The position numbers were made by a program, and so were the translations under genes. From NCBI RefSeq assembly GCF_040096225.1, contig NZ_JBBMFC010000009.1:1-64000 (forward strand): a stretch of 64,000 bases of DNA, given 5' to 3'. The notes below the pieces were generated by a model. It did not search any database. It saw nothing but the letters and a program-made list of their open reading frames with translations, and was not told the DNA's origin. Positions within the stretch are counted from its first letter, which is position 1. Each line of letters starts with the position of its first letter. Source of the DNA: Hominiventricola aquisgranensis (GTDB lineage Bacteria; Bacillota; Clostridia; Lachnospirales; Lachnospiraceae). Shown piece after piece: positions 40,419 through 48,137 of this stretch.

Positions 40419-41063
40419 ATGCGCCTTAGAAATGTAAAGGGATCCCGTGAGGCGATTCAGGAAAGTATCTATGTGGTACATGAAGAAGAGACGCGTGCAG
40501 GAAGCTGGCATGACATATTCGGAAACGATCATCCGATTCATATAGAGATAGGAATGGGGAAGGGCCGTTTTCTGATGGAACTGGCGGCAAAGAACCCGGA
40601 TATCAATTATGTTGGAATTGAGAAATACTCAAGTGTGCTGATCCGTGCACTGGAGAAGATGTCGGAGATGGAGACACCGCTTGCCAATATCCGTTTTGTG
40701 CGAATGGACGCAGAAGCCATCACAAAGGTATTCGGGGCAGGAGAGGTAGACCGGATCTATCTGAATTTCTCCGATCCGTGGCCGAAGGATCGCCATGCCA
40801 AGAGAAGACTGACCAGTAAGGAATTCTTTGCAAGATACAATGTGATCCTGAAAGCAGATGGCAGAGTGGAATTCAAGACGGACAACCGCCCCCTGTTCGA
40901 TTTCTCAGTGGAATCTGTGAAGGAGGCTGGCTGGAAGCTGGATGCGGTAACCTACGACCTTCATCATGATGAGGAACTGTGTCAGGGAAACGTTATGACA
41001 GAATATGAGGAGAAATTCTCTTCTAAAGGCAATCCGATCCATAAGCTAATTGCGGTCAGATAA
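40419..41063 (+). CDS. trmB: tRNA (guanosine(46)-N7)-methyltransferase
   Basis: 214 residues, normal for TrmB. SAM-binding HIEIGMGKGRFLMELAAKNP, NYVGIEKYSSVLIRALEKM, and the catalytic/tRNA region YLNFSDPWPKDRHAKRRLTS are diagnostic; the C-terminus TEYEEKFSSKGNPIHKLIAV is also typical. It methylates G46 in the variable loop of tRNAs. ATG follows AAAGGGAGG. A tRNA gene lies 107 bp downstream. Confidence 0.95.
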   Translation: MRLRNVKGSREAIQESIYVVHEEETRAGSWHDIFGNDHPIHIEIGMGKGRFLMELAAKNPDINYVGIEKYSSVLIRALEKMSEMETPLANIRFVRMDAEAITKVFGAGEVDRIYLNFSDPWPKDRHAKRRLTSKEFFARYNVILKADGRVEFKTDNRPLFDFSVESVKEAGWKLDAVTYDLHHDEELCQGNVMTEYEEKFSSKGNPIHKLIAVR

Positions 41064-41169
41064 GAAATCTGAAGAAAAAGTAAAAAAATTATAAAAAAAG
41101 GGTTGCATTTTTTGTAACCATACCGTATAATATGTTTTGTTCGCTGAACAACACAAATTTATACCGTAT

Positions 41170-41242
41170 GCGCTTCTAGCTCAGTTGGTAGAGCACCTGA
41201 CTCTTAATCAGGGTGTCCAGGGTTCGAGCCCCTGGAGGCGCA
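41170..41242 (+). tRNA. tRNA-Lys (CTT)
   Basis: 73 nt folding as a complete cloverleaf: acceptor GCGCTTC / GAGGCGC, D arm GCTC / GAGC, anticodon arm CCTGA / TCAGG with loop CTCTTAA (anticodon CTT, 41203-41205), T arm CAGGG-TTCGAGC-CCCTG, discriminator A. The CCA end is not encoded. Confidence 0.97.
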
Positions 41243-41246
41243 TTGC

Positions 41247-41292
41247 AGAGCACTGTTTTTGGGATGTAGAGCCCGGGGGCGGTGTTCTTTTT
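41247..41292 (+). terminator. Terminator after tRNA-Lys
   Basis: AGAGCACTG / CGGTGTTCT (G-U pairs allowed) enclosing a GC-rich loop, ending in TTTTTT. Confidence 0.6.
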
Positions 41293-41334
41293 TGTTACCT
41301 ATTCAGAGCCATGCACAGATAGGACATCGAATAA

Positions 41335-41480
41335 CAATTCAGAGCCACATTCGCAAAATCGCCTCTTCGAGGCTTTACTTTTGCTCCTGTATGGCTTCTC
41401 GCCATATACATGCACCGAAATGTGTGCCATCATGCAAGCATGAGGCGCATATTTACGGGCATGTGCATGGCTCTGAATTG
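41335..41480 (+). repeat. Palindromic MITE-like repeat, copy B
   Basis: Terminal inverted repeats CAATTCAGAGCC / GGCTCTGAATTG (12 bp). The left interior is nearly identical to copy A at 37278-37349; it also carries an extra ~75 bp with its own hairpins (GGCTTCTCGCC; GCATGAGGCGCATATT). A solo end, TATTCAGAGCCATGCAC, lies just before it at 41300-41316. Confidence 0.75.
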
Positions 41481-41579
41481 TAGCAATTATGAAAAAACAC
41501 TGGATTTTTTACAGCAGGTAGACTAATATAAACGTATACTTGCGAGGAAAACATAGCAGGAAGCGTGGTGAAGCACCGA

Positions 41580-41921
41580 ATGGCATATGTATATATGGTG
41601 CGATGTAAGGACGATTCGTTGTATACCGGAATTGCGAAGGATCTGGGGAATCGGATGAATGAGCACTATTATAAGAAGAAAAACGGTGCAAAATACACGA
41701 AGAGCCGACAGATCCAGACTTTGGAGATGGTATGGGAGACAGAGGACTGGTCGCTGGCGGCGAGAATTGAATATCGGATCAAGCGACTGGGCAGAGAGCG
41801 AAAATTAGAACTTCTGCAGCAGCCGGAGCGGCTTCTGGAATACATTTCTCTGGAAGATACAGATTCAGAAAAATGCCGGCCGCATCCCGACTGGAAGCTG
41901 GAGATGTTTATCGGTCAATAG
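41580..41921 (+). CDS. GIY-YIG nuclease family protein
   Basis: 113 residues from ATG 41580, which makes the family-typical short N-terminus (MAYVYMVRCKDDSLYTGIAK). GTG 41565/41568 are alternatives closer to an AGGAAG site. The GIY-YIG elements are YVYMVRC...LYTGIA, DLGNRMNEHYYKKKNGAKYT and the downstream Glu in AARIEYRIKRLGRERKLELL, as in small YhbQ/UPF0213 proteins. These are single-domain, and their cellular target is unclear. Its 3' end overlaps the convergent kinase gene by 7 bp. Confidence 0.85.
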   Translation: MAYVYMVRCKDDSLYTGIAKDLGNRMNEHYYKKKNGAKYTKSRQIQTLEMVWETEDWSLAARIEYRIKRLGRERKLELLQQPERLLEYISLEDTDSEKCRPHPDWKLEMFIGQ

Positions 41922-42661
41922 AATCTTGGAGCAGGAAGTAACGGCAGATAGATCTGGAATTCGCTTCCTTTTCCGACAGTGGAATTCAGATGGATCGTGC
42001 CGCCATGAGCCACAACGATACGGCGCACAATGGCAAGACCCAGACCGGTTCCATGTTCCTTGTGTGTGACGAAGGGCTGGAAGATAGATTCCTGATCCTC
42101 AGGAGGAATGCCGCAGCCATTGTCACGGACTGCCAGCAGCATCCGTTTGTTGTGGGTGAAGATCTTCAATGTGATCCGGCCTCGTTCCTCAATGGAGTCG
42201 ATGGCGTTGGTGAGCAGATTGATAAATACCTGTTTCAGGCGGACAGGATCTGCATAAAAATCAGGATAAGTGTTATCAAGCTTCAACAGCAGCGGAATGT
42301 GGTGAGCCAGCAGCTCGGGAAGGAGCGTATCCTTCAGGTCACAGGCAAATTCCACAGGGTCGATCTTGCAGATATTCAGTTTGTCTCCGTTGTTAAACGC
42401 AGAGATATCATCGAGAAGGACCCGCATATATTGCAGGTCACTTTTTATCTGGTCCCAGAATTCAAAATGCTCTACTTCCGGATGCATTTTCTGGATCCAC
42501 TGTACCGAACTGTCGATATAGGTCAGCGGATTGCGGATCTCATGAGAGATCTGCGACAGAGCCATGTGGTAATCGTCGCGAAGCGCGGTGATCAGTTTCT
42601 GCGCATTTTCATCTTTTGCGACCAGACGTTCAATTTTTTCCTGTTCTTCGTATGTCATCAT
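41915..42661 (-). CDS. Soluble sensor histidine kinase (possible Spo0A-phosphorelay kinase)
   Basis: 248 residues from ATG 42661 (AGGGAG 8 nt upstream). No membrane segment and almost no sensor domain: ~35 residues, then the H-box LSQISHEIRNPLTYIDSSVQ, N-box QVFINLLTNAIDSIEERG, G1 LAVRDNGCGIPPEDQ, F-box IFQPFVTHKE and G2 GTGLGLAIVRRIV. No response regulator is adjacent. Orphan soluble kinases of this type in spore formers often feed Spo0A, and two Spo0A boxes lie just upstream of the gene. This role is an inference from context. Confidence 0.85.
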   Translation of the reverse strand: MMTYEEQEKIERLVAKDENAQKLITALRDDYHMALSQISHEIRNPLTYIDSSVQWIQKMHPEVEHFEFWDQIKSDLQYMRVLLDDISAFNNGDKLNICKIDPVEFACDLKDTLLPELLAHHIPLLLKLDNTYPDFYADPVRLKQVFINLLTNAIDSIEERGRITLKIFTHNKRMLLAVRDNGCGIPPEDQESIFQPFVTHKEHGTGLGLAIVRRIVVAHGGTIHLNSTVGKGSEFQIYLPLLPAPRFY

Positions 42662-42719
42662 AGTATCACTCCCTGAATCAGAATATAGCAGACATGTCAA
42701 AAAATGGCAATAAAATTCG

Positions 42720-42738
42720 TTCGACAAATGTCGACAAA
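42720..42738 (-). promoter_or_regulatory. Tandem Spo0A boxes
   Basis: On the minus strand TTTGTCGAC and TTTGTCGAA lie 10 bp apart (plus strand TTCGACAAA at 42720-42728 and GTCGACAAA at 42730-42738). TTTGTCGAA fits the 0A-box consensus. They lie about 60 bp before the kinase start and upstream of the divergent HIT gene. Confidence 0.6.
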
Positions 42739-42805
42739 CAATGCCATTTTATATAGAAAAGAAATTATAAAATTTCTTTAGAAAGAATAGAAAGGATGTT
42801 AGGAA

Positions 42806-43219
42806 ATGAAAGACTGTAATTGTATTTTTTGTAAGATCGCCAATGGTGAGATTCCGTCCACCACACTTTATGAGGATGAGGACTTTCGTGTGATCCTGGA
42901 TCTGGGTCCGGCTACAAGAGGACATGCGCTTCTGCTGCCGAAGAATCATTTTGCAAATCTGTTTGAACTGGATGATGAGACTGCACAGAAGGCAATTCTG
43001 GTGGCAAAGAAAATGGCTGGCAAGATGAAGGATGCGCTGGGAGCAGACGGATTTAATCTGGTACAGAACAACGGAGAGGCTGCCGGTCAGACTGTATTTC
43101 ATTTCCATATGCATCTGATCCCGCGTTATGAGAATGACAACGCTGGTATTCTGTGGGAGCCGGGCGAGACCACGCCAGAGGACATGGCTGAGGTAAAACG
43201 TCTGGTGGACGGAGAGTAA
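42806..43219 (+). CDS. HIT-family nucleotide hydrolase
   Basis: 137 residues. The histidine triad is HFHMHLIPRY near residue 97-106; the N-terminal CIFCKIANGEIPSTTLYEDE and GHALLLPKNHFANLFEL are typical of the Hint/HIT branch. It hydrolyses dinucleoside polyphosphates or AMP-amidates in the cytosol. ATG follows AAAGGATG. The sigma-factor gene begins 16 bp downstream, so they may be cotranscribed. Confidence 0.93.
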   Translation: MKDCNCIFCKIANGEIPSTTLYEDEDFRVILDLGPATRGHALLLPKNHFANLFELDDETAQKAILVAKKMAGKMKDALGADGFNLVQNNGEAAGQTVFHFHMHLIPRYENDNAGILWEPGETTPEDMAEVKRLVDGE

Positions 43220-43235
43220 CGGGGATATTAGTAGC

Positions 43236-43769
43236 GTGTATAAGAATGAAAAGGATCGGCGTCTTACGGAATCCTTTGTAAAATATGGTACAGTGATCTT
43301 AAAGCATTGCTGTGACTACCTGAAGGATAAGCATGAGGCAGAGGATGTTCTTCAGGAAACTTTTTATAAATTCGGCGAAAACTATGAGAAGGTTCCTGAA
43401 GAGAAGACCAGAACATGGCTGCTGGTGACAGCGTCCCATCAGTGTCTGGATCTGATGAAGAAGAGTGGAAGAAAACGCACGGTTGTGGGACTTCCGGTGC
43501 CGGATGTGGAAGATCTGATCGATCCCATTGATCTGTCGGATCGGTTTGTATCAAGAGAAAACATGACGGAACACCTTCTGGTGCTGGAACAGCTTCGGGA
43601 GGTGAATCCCACATGGTATCAGGTTATTGTGTTCAGTACGGTGTATGATCTGGATAACAATACGATCGGTGAGCTGCTGGGTCAGAAACCAGAGCTGTTC
43701 AGTAAATGGAAAAGCCGTGGAAGAGCATGGCTGCGAAAGCGGTACAAGGAACAGTACCCAAATGGATAA
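43236..43769 (+). CDS. ECF-like RNA polymerase sigma factor
   Basis: 177 residues from GTG 43236. Region 2 is CCDYLKDKHEAEDVLQETFY-KFGENYEKV; region 4 is weakly recognisable in STVYDLDNNTIGELLGQKPE-LFSKWKSRGRAWLRKRYKEQ. It resembles small sigma-70-family factors of Lachnospiraceae that are paired with DUF4367 membrane anti-sigma-like proteins. Such a protein is encoded at 44949, but an inverted murG lies between the two. It would direct polymerase to an envelope- or stress-related regulon. Confidence 0.75.
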   Translation: MYKNEKDRRLTESFVKYGTVILKHCCDYLKDKHEAEDVLQETFYKFGENYEKVPEEKTRTWLLVTASHQCLDLMKKSGRKRTVVGLPVPDVEDLIDPIDLSDRFVSRENMTEHLLVLEQLREVNPTWYQVIVFSTVYDLDNNTIGELLGQKPELFSKWKSRGRAWLRKRYKEQYPNG

Positions 43770-43778
43770 AATAAAAAG

Positions 43779-43804
43779 GGAAGTTACCTTAAGCGGTAAC
43801 TTCC
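43779..43804 (-). terminator. Terminator of murG overlapping its stop codon
   Basis: GGAAGTTACC / GGTAACTTCC, perfect 10-bp stem, with TTTTTATTTT on the minus strand. The murG stop codon (43789-43791) sits in the loop, so the last codons of murG form part of the stem. Confidence 0.75.
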
Positions 43805-44853
43805 TCAAGAAGCTGTAAGATCTTTCCAATGGCATCGGACTGAGGGGATGCTTCCATGGCATGAATATAATCTGCCCGGTGAGCATTCAGCTCAGAGACT
43901 GCATGGAGAAGACTCTCTGTTGTCAGTTCTTCTTCCTCCAGAACCATGGAGAAGCCCTGACGCTCGAAGGAACGGGCATTCAGGATCTGATCGCCGCGGC
44001 TTGCCTTGGCAGAGAGCGGGATCAGAAGAGTCGGCTTTTTCAATGCCAGAAGCTCGCAGATCGCATTGGCTCCGGCTCTGGAGATGACCAGATCGCACAG
44101 GGCAAAGAGATCAGGTAGCTCTTTCTGCACATATTCGAACTGCAGATAGCCTGGAGTGCCTTTCAGAGATTCGTCCAGTTTTCCCTTGCCGCACAGATGG
44201 ATGATCTGCCAGTCTTTCAGAAGTTCAGGCAGTGCATCGCGGACTGCTTTGTTCACTGCGGTAGCACCAAGACTTCCGCCCATGACCATCAGAACTGGTC
44301 TGTCAGCAGAAAATCCAGTGAGCTTCAGTGCTGCTTCGCGGCTTCCTTCAGAAAGCTCTTTACGGATGGGACAGCCGGTGAGAACTGCTTTCTTCGGTGG
44401 AAGATATTGCAGAGTCTCCGGGAAGTTGCAGCATACCTTGGCAGCAGACGGCATGGTCAGCTTGTTGGCAAGACCCGGCGTTAAGTCGGATTCATGGCAG
44501 ATGACCGGAATATGTTTGCGTCCTGCAGCGATCACGACAGGAACGGATACGAAGCCGCCTTTGGAAAATACAACATCAGGTTTCAACTGTTTCATCAGGT
44601 GCATTGCCTGGGTGAAACCTTTGATTACACGGAACGGATCCGTGAAATTTTTTAAATCAAAATACCGCCGGAGCTTGCCGGTGGCAATACCATAGTAAGG
44701 GATGCCCTGGGCTTCGATCAGCTTTTTCTCCATTCCATCAACGGAACCGATGTAGAAAACTTCGTAGCCAGCATCTTTCAGACGGGGGAGCAGCGCAATA
44801 TTCGGGGTTACATGACCAGCAGTGCCGCCTCCGGTAAGAATAATTCGTTTCAT
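43789..44853 (-). CDS. murG: UDP-GlcNAc-undecaprenoyl-pyrophosphoryl-MurNAc-pentapeptide GlcNAc transferase
   Basis: 354 residues. GGGTAGHVTPNIALLPRLKD at the N-terminus and VVFSKGGFVSVPVVIAAGRK, ICHESDLTPGLANKL, VMGGSLGATAVNKAVRDALP and LVISRAGANAICELLALKKP are diagnostic of MurG (GT28). It makes lipid II at the inner membrane face. It is on its own here, not in a dcw cluster, which is common in Clostridia. AGGGAGG precedes the start on the minus strand. Confidence 0.95.
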   Translation of the reverse strand: MKRIILTGGGTAGHVTPNIALLPRLKDAGYEVFYIGSVDGMEKKLIEAQGIPYYGIATGKLRRYFDLKNFTDPFRVIKGFTQAMHLMKQLKPDVVFSKGGFVSVPVVIAAGRKHIPVICHESDLTPGLANKLTMPSAAKVCCNFPETLQYLPPKKAVLTGCPIRKELSEGSREAALKLTGFSADRPVLMVMGGSLGATAVNKAVRDALPELLKDWQIIHLCGKGKLDESLKGTPGYLQFEYVQKELPDLFALCDLVISRAGANAICELLALKKPTLLIPLSAKASRGDQILNARSFERQGFSMVLEEEELTTESLLHAVSELNAHRADYIHAMEASPQSDAIGKILQLLEEVTA

Positions 44854-44948
44854 AAAAATACCCTCCCTGTGTAGGAAATATCAGAAGTCTGTAATTATTA
44901 TATGTGATGGGTGGGAAAAGTCAAGAATAGCGCGATGGGAGATATACG

Positions 44949-45917
44949 ATGAATCACGACAGCGAAAAATGGCTGGATGACCGGATCAGCGAAGACGTGG
45001 ACCGTATGGCCGATAAACGAATAAAAGAACTCATGGAATCAGAAGAGTTAAAAGATATAGAAGCAACCATGGACCAGCTGCAGAGTATCCGAAAGCGACT
45101 GGGACTTGTCGATGCAGAAGATGAACATGACATGGAGAGTGCCAGGGAACTGACGCCGGAAGTGCCAGCTCATAGCCATGTGAAGGCGGCTGCTGAGGAA
45201 TCGACGACGAGTGAAGCAGCTGCTGCAAAAGCAGAAGGTGCGCCATCCGATGCTGAGGTTAACGATGCGGGTAACGTGGTGGAGATCCGTGCAACTGAGA
45301 CATCTACAGCATCGAATCATACGAAAACTGCCCGTCGTCCACGTATTCGCCTGCGCGCTGCCCTTGCCGCAGCTCTGGTGGCAATTCTCGCACTGGGAGT
45401 TGGTATGGTCGGCTCCGGTAAAAAAGTGTATCTGCCGGTGGTGAGCCAGAAGGAGAATGGTGACGAGAGTAATACCATTGTGGATAATAGCGAGGAAAAT
45501 ATTTATGGTGGATATGACGAGGAAGAAGTTTGCCAGGAGATAGAAGATCAGTTGGGAGTGTTGCCTGTTAGGTTTGGATATCGACCGAAAGGAATGACTT
45601 TAAAAAAATATCGAATTACAGAGGAAAAGGAAGTTGTTTTAAAATATATTTGTGAATCTGGTACGATACATGTATATATTAGTAAAGACTACAATGAATC
45701 CAGTATTAATTTTAAGATGGATGGAGATTTAAAAGATACAGTTCATGCGGAAGCTATGTCCATGGAAATTCCGGTGTATCAGTATGAGGATTCTAAGGGA
45801 AATGTTTATATGCAGTCTTCTTTTGAATACTTAAATACTTATTATTCCATAGATGTAATGATGGATCAGGAGGAATTTGAAAAAATTTTGGAAAATATTA
45901 TTATAAAAAATGCATAA
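44949..45917 (+). CDS. DUF4367-domain membrane protein (anti-sigma-like)
   Basis: 322 residues. The N-terminal ~130 residues are cytosolic and charged (MNHDSEKWLDDRISEDVDRM, then LKDIEATMDQLQSIRKRLGL and an Ala/Glu-rich stretch), followed by a basic segment RRPRIRLR and one membrane helix (AALAAALVAILALGVGMVG). The external part ends in a DUF4367 domain (VLPVRFGYRPKGMTLKKYRI to YYSIDVMMDQEEFEKILENI). This topology is that of anti-sigma factors paired with small sigma-70 factors; the likely partner is the sigma gene at 43236, on the other side of murG. A DUF6147 gene follows closely. Confidence 0.75.
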   Translation: MNHDSEKWLDDRISEDVDRMADKRIKELMESEELKDIEATMDQLQSIRKRLGLVDAEDEHDMESARELTPEVPAHSHVKAAAEESTTSEAAAAKAEGAPSDAEVNDAGNVVEIRATETSTASNHTKTARRPRIRLRAALAAALVAILALGVGMVGSGKKVYLPVVSQKENGDESNTIVDNSEENIYGGYDEEEVCQEIEDQLGVLPVRFGYRPKGMTLKKYRITEEKEVVLKYICESGTIHVYISKDYNESSINFKMDGDLKDTVHAEAMSMEIPVYQYEDSKGNVYMQSSFEYLNTYYSIDVMMDQEEFEKILENIIIKNA

Positions 45918-45990
45918 AGGTGTCAAAATAGAACAGCTATCTCGTTATATATATGTAGGCCTACAAAAAGAAAAGGAAAGGAGAAGACCA

Positions 45991-46479
45991 TTGGTTAAAA
46001 GACAACTTGCGATACTTCTTGCAGGCATCAGTATATTAACTGTTGGCATCAGTACTCCTGTATCAGCGGAAGAATATGAGCCGGCAGGCTATCATGTATA
46101 TGATGTGCAGGAAGAGGAAGCTACCGATACCTGGTATGGAATTGCCAGAGGTGATTACCTGAGAGCTGGAATTGCAAAGGTGAAAAAAGGAAGTAAATCC
46201 GGCTATGCTATGGCGTCTGGAACTACTTTGGCTCATTATGATTGTGATCGGTTATATGTTCGCATCTATCTTGATGAAAGTGAAAATGGGACAGATGGTT
46301 GGTGGACATTGAATTATTGGACCGGAAATGCATACAATGATTCTATGGTTACAGTGGGAAGTGGTGATTATAAGATCACCAAAGGTGATTATTACCGTAC
46401 CACAGGTGCACATTCTGTTTTTCAGGATGATATTGTAGAAACAACGACTACTTGTACCAGTGCAGTCCCAATCAACTAA
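45991..46479 (+). CDS. Secreted DUF6147-family protein
   Basis: 162 residues from TTG 45991, supported by AAAGGAG 8 nt upstream; the open frame extends to 45910 without a ribosome site. Signal peptide MVKRQLAILLAGISILTVGI then STPVSA ending in an AxA-like cleavage site before EEYEPAG. The mature domain (GDYLRAGIAKVKKGSKSGYA, WWTLNYWTGNAYNDSMVTV, KGDYYRTTGAHSVFQDD, TTTTCTSAV) matches what I recall as DUF6147, extracellular beta-rich proteins of unknown function in gut Clostridia. Possibly a target of, or cotranscribed with, the preceding sigma/anti-sigma pair. Confidence 0.65.
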   Translation: MVKRQLAILLAGISILTVGISTPVSAEEYEPAGYHVYDVQEEEATDTWYGIARGDYLRAGIAKVKKGSKSGYAMASGTTLAHYDCDRLYVRIYLDESENGTDGWWTLNYWTGNAYNDSMVTVGSGDYKITKGDYYRTTGAHSVFQDDIVETTTTCTSAVPIN

Positions 46480-46489
46480 GCACCACAAA

Positions 46490-46866
46490 CAAACTTACAA
46501 GATTTCCAATCATCCATAACTCGTTGCTGCAACCGCCTACACGCGGCAGCGAATGTTTGGTTGCTGGCGCATTTCCCCGAATGTGCAGGCAGACGGACAG
46601 ATGGATCGGTGGGAGATCAGTCACTCGTAGACCGGCAGATATGAGAACTCCCATGGAAGACGCGCGAGCCGGAGGAGAACTTATCATCAGCCTTGGCACC
46701 GCGGACGCAGCCCGCTTTGATGTGCGTTCGTGACAACTGAATAAAGAAAAACAATAGAATAACGTAAAAGTAAAATCATCCAAATACAAAACATTTACAG
46801 GCAAACAAATTGAGAGAGGATACCGGCGCCTTCAGCAAGCGTCGGAATATCCTCTCTCTCTTTATG
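46490..46866 (+). ncRNA. Candidate structured noncoding RNA
   Basis: About 380 bp without a credible gene, the first ~240 markedly GC-rich against AT-rich neighbours and full of pairings: CGTTGCTGC with GCAGCGA (46523-46554 region), a long arm TGTTTG...GCGCATT / AATGTGC...CGGACA, GGGAG / CTCCC, and GACGCA / TGCGTT. It then turns AT-rich and ends at the terminator 46812-46865. A 110-codon minus-strand frame crosses it but has no family resemblance. I cannot name an RNA family; raiA-type or other large Clostridial RNAs would be the first to compare. Direction is uncertain; the terminator favours plus. Confidence 0.4.
46812..46865. terminator. Strong bidirectional terminator
   Basis: GAGAGAGGATA-CCGGCGC / GCGTCGG-AA-TATCCTCTCTC, an 18-bp two-part stem, between the plus-strand DUF6147/ncRNA region and the convergent TSCPD gene. 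Confidence 0.85.
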
Positions 46867-46921
46867 TCGTCGCGTCATGATTAGGCTATAACCAGTCGGT
46901 TTGGTTAAGCTGCGGTCAGGA

Positions 46922-47167
46922 CTACTGCTGCGCTTTGATCTCTTTCAGCGCTTTGGCAAGCTGATCCGGACAGGAAGTTGGCTTGAAGCCACAGGTGGTT
47001 CCTTCCAGTCTGGCAATCACATCGTCCACCTTCATGCCAGCTACCAGCTGCGCGATTCCTTTGGTATTTCCATTGCATCCGCCCACGAACTGAACAGATT
47101 TTACCGTATCGCCGTCAACTTCTACTTCAATTGCCTGTGAACAGACACCTTTTGTTTTGTAAATCAT
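46922..47167 (-). CDS. TSCPD-domain protein (TIGR03905 type)
   Basis: 81 residues. The Cys-rich TSCPD fold is seen as GVCSQAIEVEVDGDTVKSVQ, FVGGCNGNTKGIAQLVAGM and GTTCGFKPTSCPDQLAKAL, with the name-giving TSCPD motif. The same domain occurs at the C-terminus of some class II ribonucleotide reductases; stand-alone versions are of unknown function and probably bind metal through the conserved Cys. AAGGAGG precedes the start. Monocistronic. Confidence 0.88.
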   Translation of the reverse strand: MIYKTKGVCSQAIEVEVDGDTVKSVQFVGGCNGNTKGIAQLVAGMKVDDVIARLEGTTCGFKPTSCPDQLAKALKEIKAQQ

Positions 47168-47252
47168 CAGAATTCCTCCTTGTAAAATAGAACTACGGAC
47201 ATAGTATAGCAGATATGTGTCAAAATGACCACACTGTGATATTTATAATTGT

Positions 47253-47363
47253 TTAAACATTCGAAGGAACCTTTCCGGCAACAATAGCTGCCACATCTTT
47301 GATATTCATATCGATTGCCCTGGCAATCTGTTCAACTGAAAATCCCTATTCCCCCAACTCTGA
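47253..47363 (-). pseudogene. Remnant of a PD-(D/E)XK-type transposase/nuclease C-terminus
   Basis: On the minus strand the frame ELGE-TAG-GFSVEQIARAIDMNIKDVAA, then IVAGKVPSNV and a stop, reads like the C-terminal helical repeat of Rpn/PD-(D/E)XK family transposase proteins, interrupted by an in-frame TAG where a Tyr would be expected. Nothing more of the gene remains. The family call is tentative. Confidence 0.35.
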
Positions 47364-47435
47364 ATTTGTGTTATATTCTTAATCAGAATCGTCATAATAA
47401 CTGGTTATTTTGTTACAAAGGAGAAAGAAAATAAA

Positions 47436-48137
47436 ATGATAAAGAAAATCGGTATTATCGGAGCAATGGAGGAAGAAGTGGAGGCACTTCGTGGAAAGCT
47501 GACTTATGTGAAGACGACCAGTCGTGCGTCTATGGATTTTTATGCAGGAAAGATGGGCAATAAAGAAGTGGTAATCGTCCGCAGCGGAATCGGTAAGGTC
47601 AATGCGGGTATCTGTACCCAGATCCTGGCAGATCTGTTTCAGGTGGATGCAGTGATCAATACAGGTATTGCAGGTTCTCTGAAAGCAGAGATCAACATCG
47701 GAGATATCGTAGTATCGACAGATGCAATTCAGCATGATATGGACGCGACCGGATTTGGCTATGAGCCGGGTGTGATCCCGCGGATGCCGGTGAGCTGCTT
47801 TGAGGCAGATAAGAGACTGGTGAAAGCAGCAGAGGACGCATGCAAGGAAGCCGTTCCGGAGGTTGGCGTATTTGCCGGAAGAATTGTCAGCGGAGATCAG
47901 TTCATCTCTGACCGTCAGGTGAAGAACCGCATTACGGCACAGTTTGGTGGTATGTGCACTGAGATGGAAGGAGCAGCCATTGCACAGGCAGCATATCTGA
48001 ACTCTATTCCGTTTGTGATCATCCGCGCTATTTCTGATAAAGCAGATGACAGTGCAACCGTAGACTATCCGACCTTTGAGCGCCAGGCGATTGCGCATAG
48101 TGTGGCACTGGTAGAGAATTTTGTAGCACGTCTGTAA
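47436..48137 (+). CDS. mtnN: 5'-methylthioadenosine/S-adenosylhomocysteine nucleosidase
   Basis: 233 residues, normal for MtnN/Pfs. IGIIGAMEEEVEALRGKL, VVIVRSGIGKVNAGICTQIL, the catalytic Glu region MCTEMEGAAIAQAAYLNSIP and the catalytic Asp in IIRAISDKADDSATVDYPTF are all present. It cleaves MTA and SAH, detoxifying SAM by-products and supplying the AI-2 precursor pathway. AAAGGAG precedes ATG. Monocistronic. Confidence 0.95.
   Translation: MIKKIGIIGAMEEEVEALRGKLTYVKTTSRASMDFYAGKMGNKEVVIVRSGIGKVNAGICTQILADLFQVDAVINTGIAGSLKAEINIGDIVVSTDAIQHDMDATGFGYEPGVIPRMPVSCFEADKRLVKAAEDACKEAVPEVGVFAGRIVSGDQFISDRQVKNRITAQFGGMCTEMEGAAIAQAAYLNSIPFVIIRAISDKADDSATVDYPTFERQAIAHSVALVENFVARL

Noticed and set aside
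46472..46804. 110-codon minus-strand frame over the structured intergenic region
   Set aside because: No ribosome site, no family resemblance and the DNA is dominated by base-pairing segments; treated as a candidate RNA instead.
47379..48098. 239-codon frame antisense to mtnN
   Set aside because: Shadow frame; mtnN on the plus strand has all catalytic motifs.
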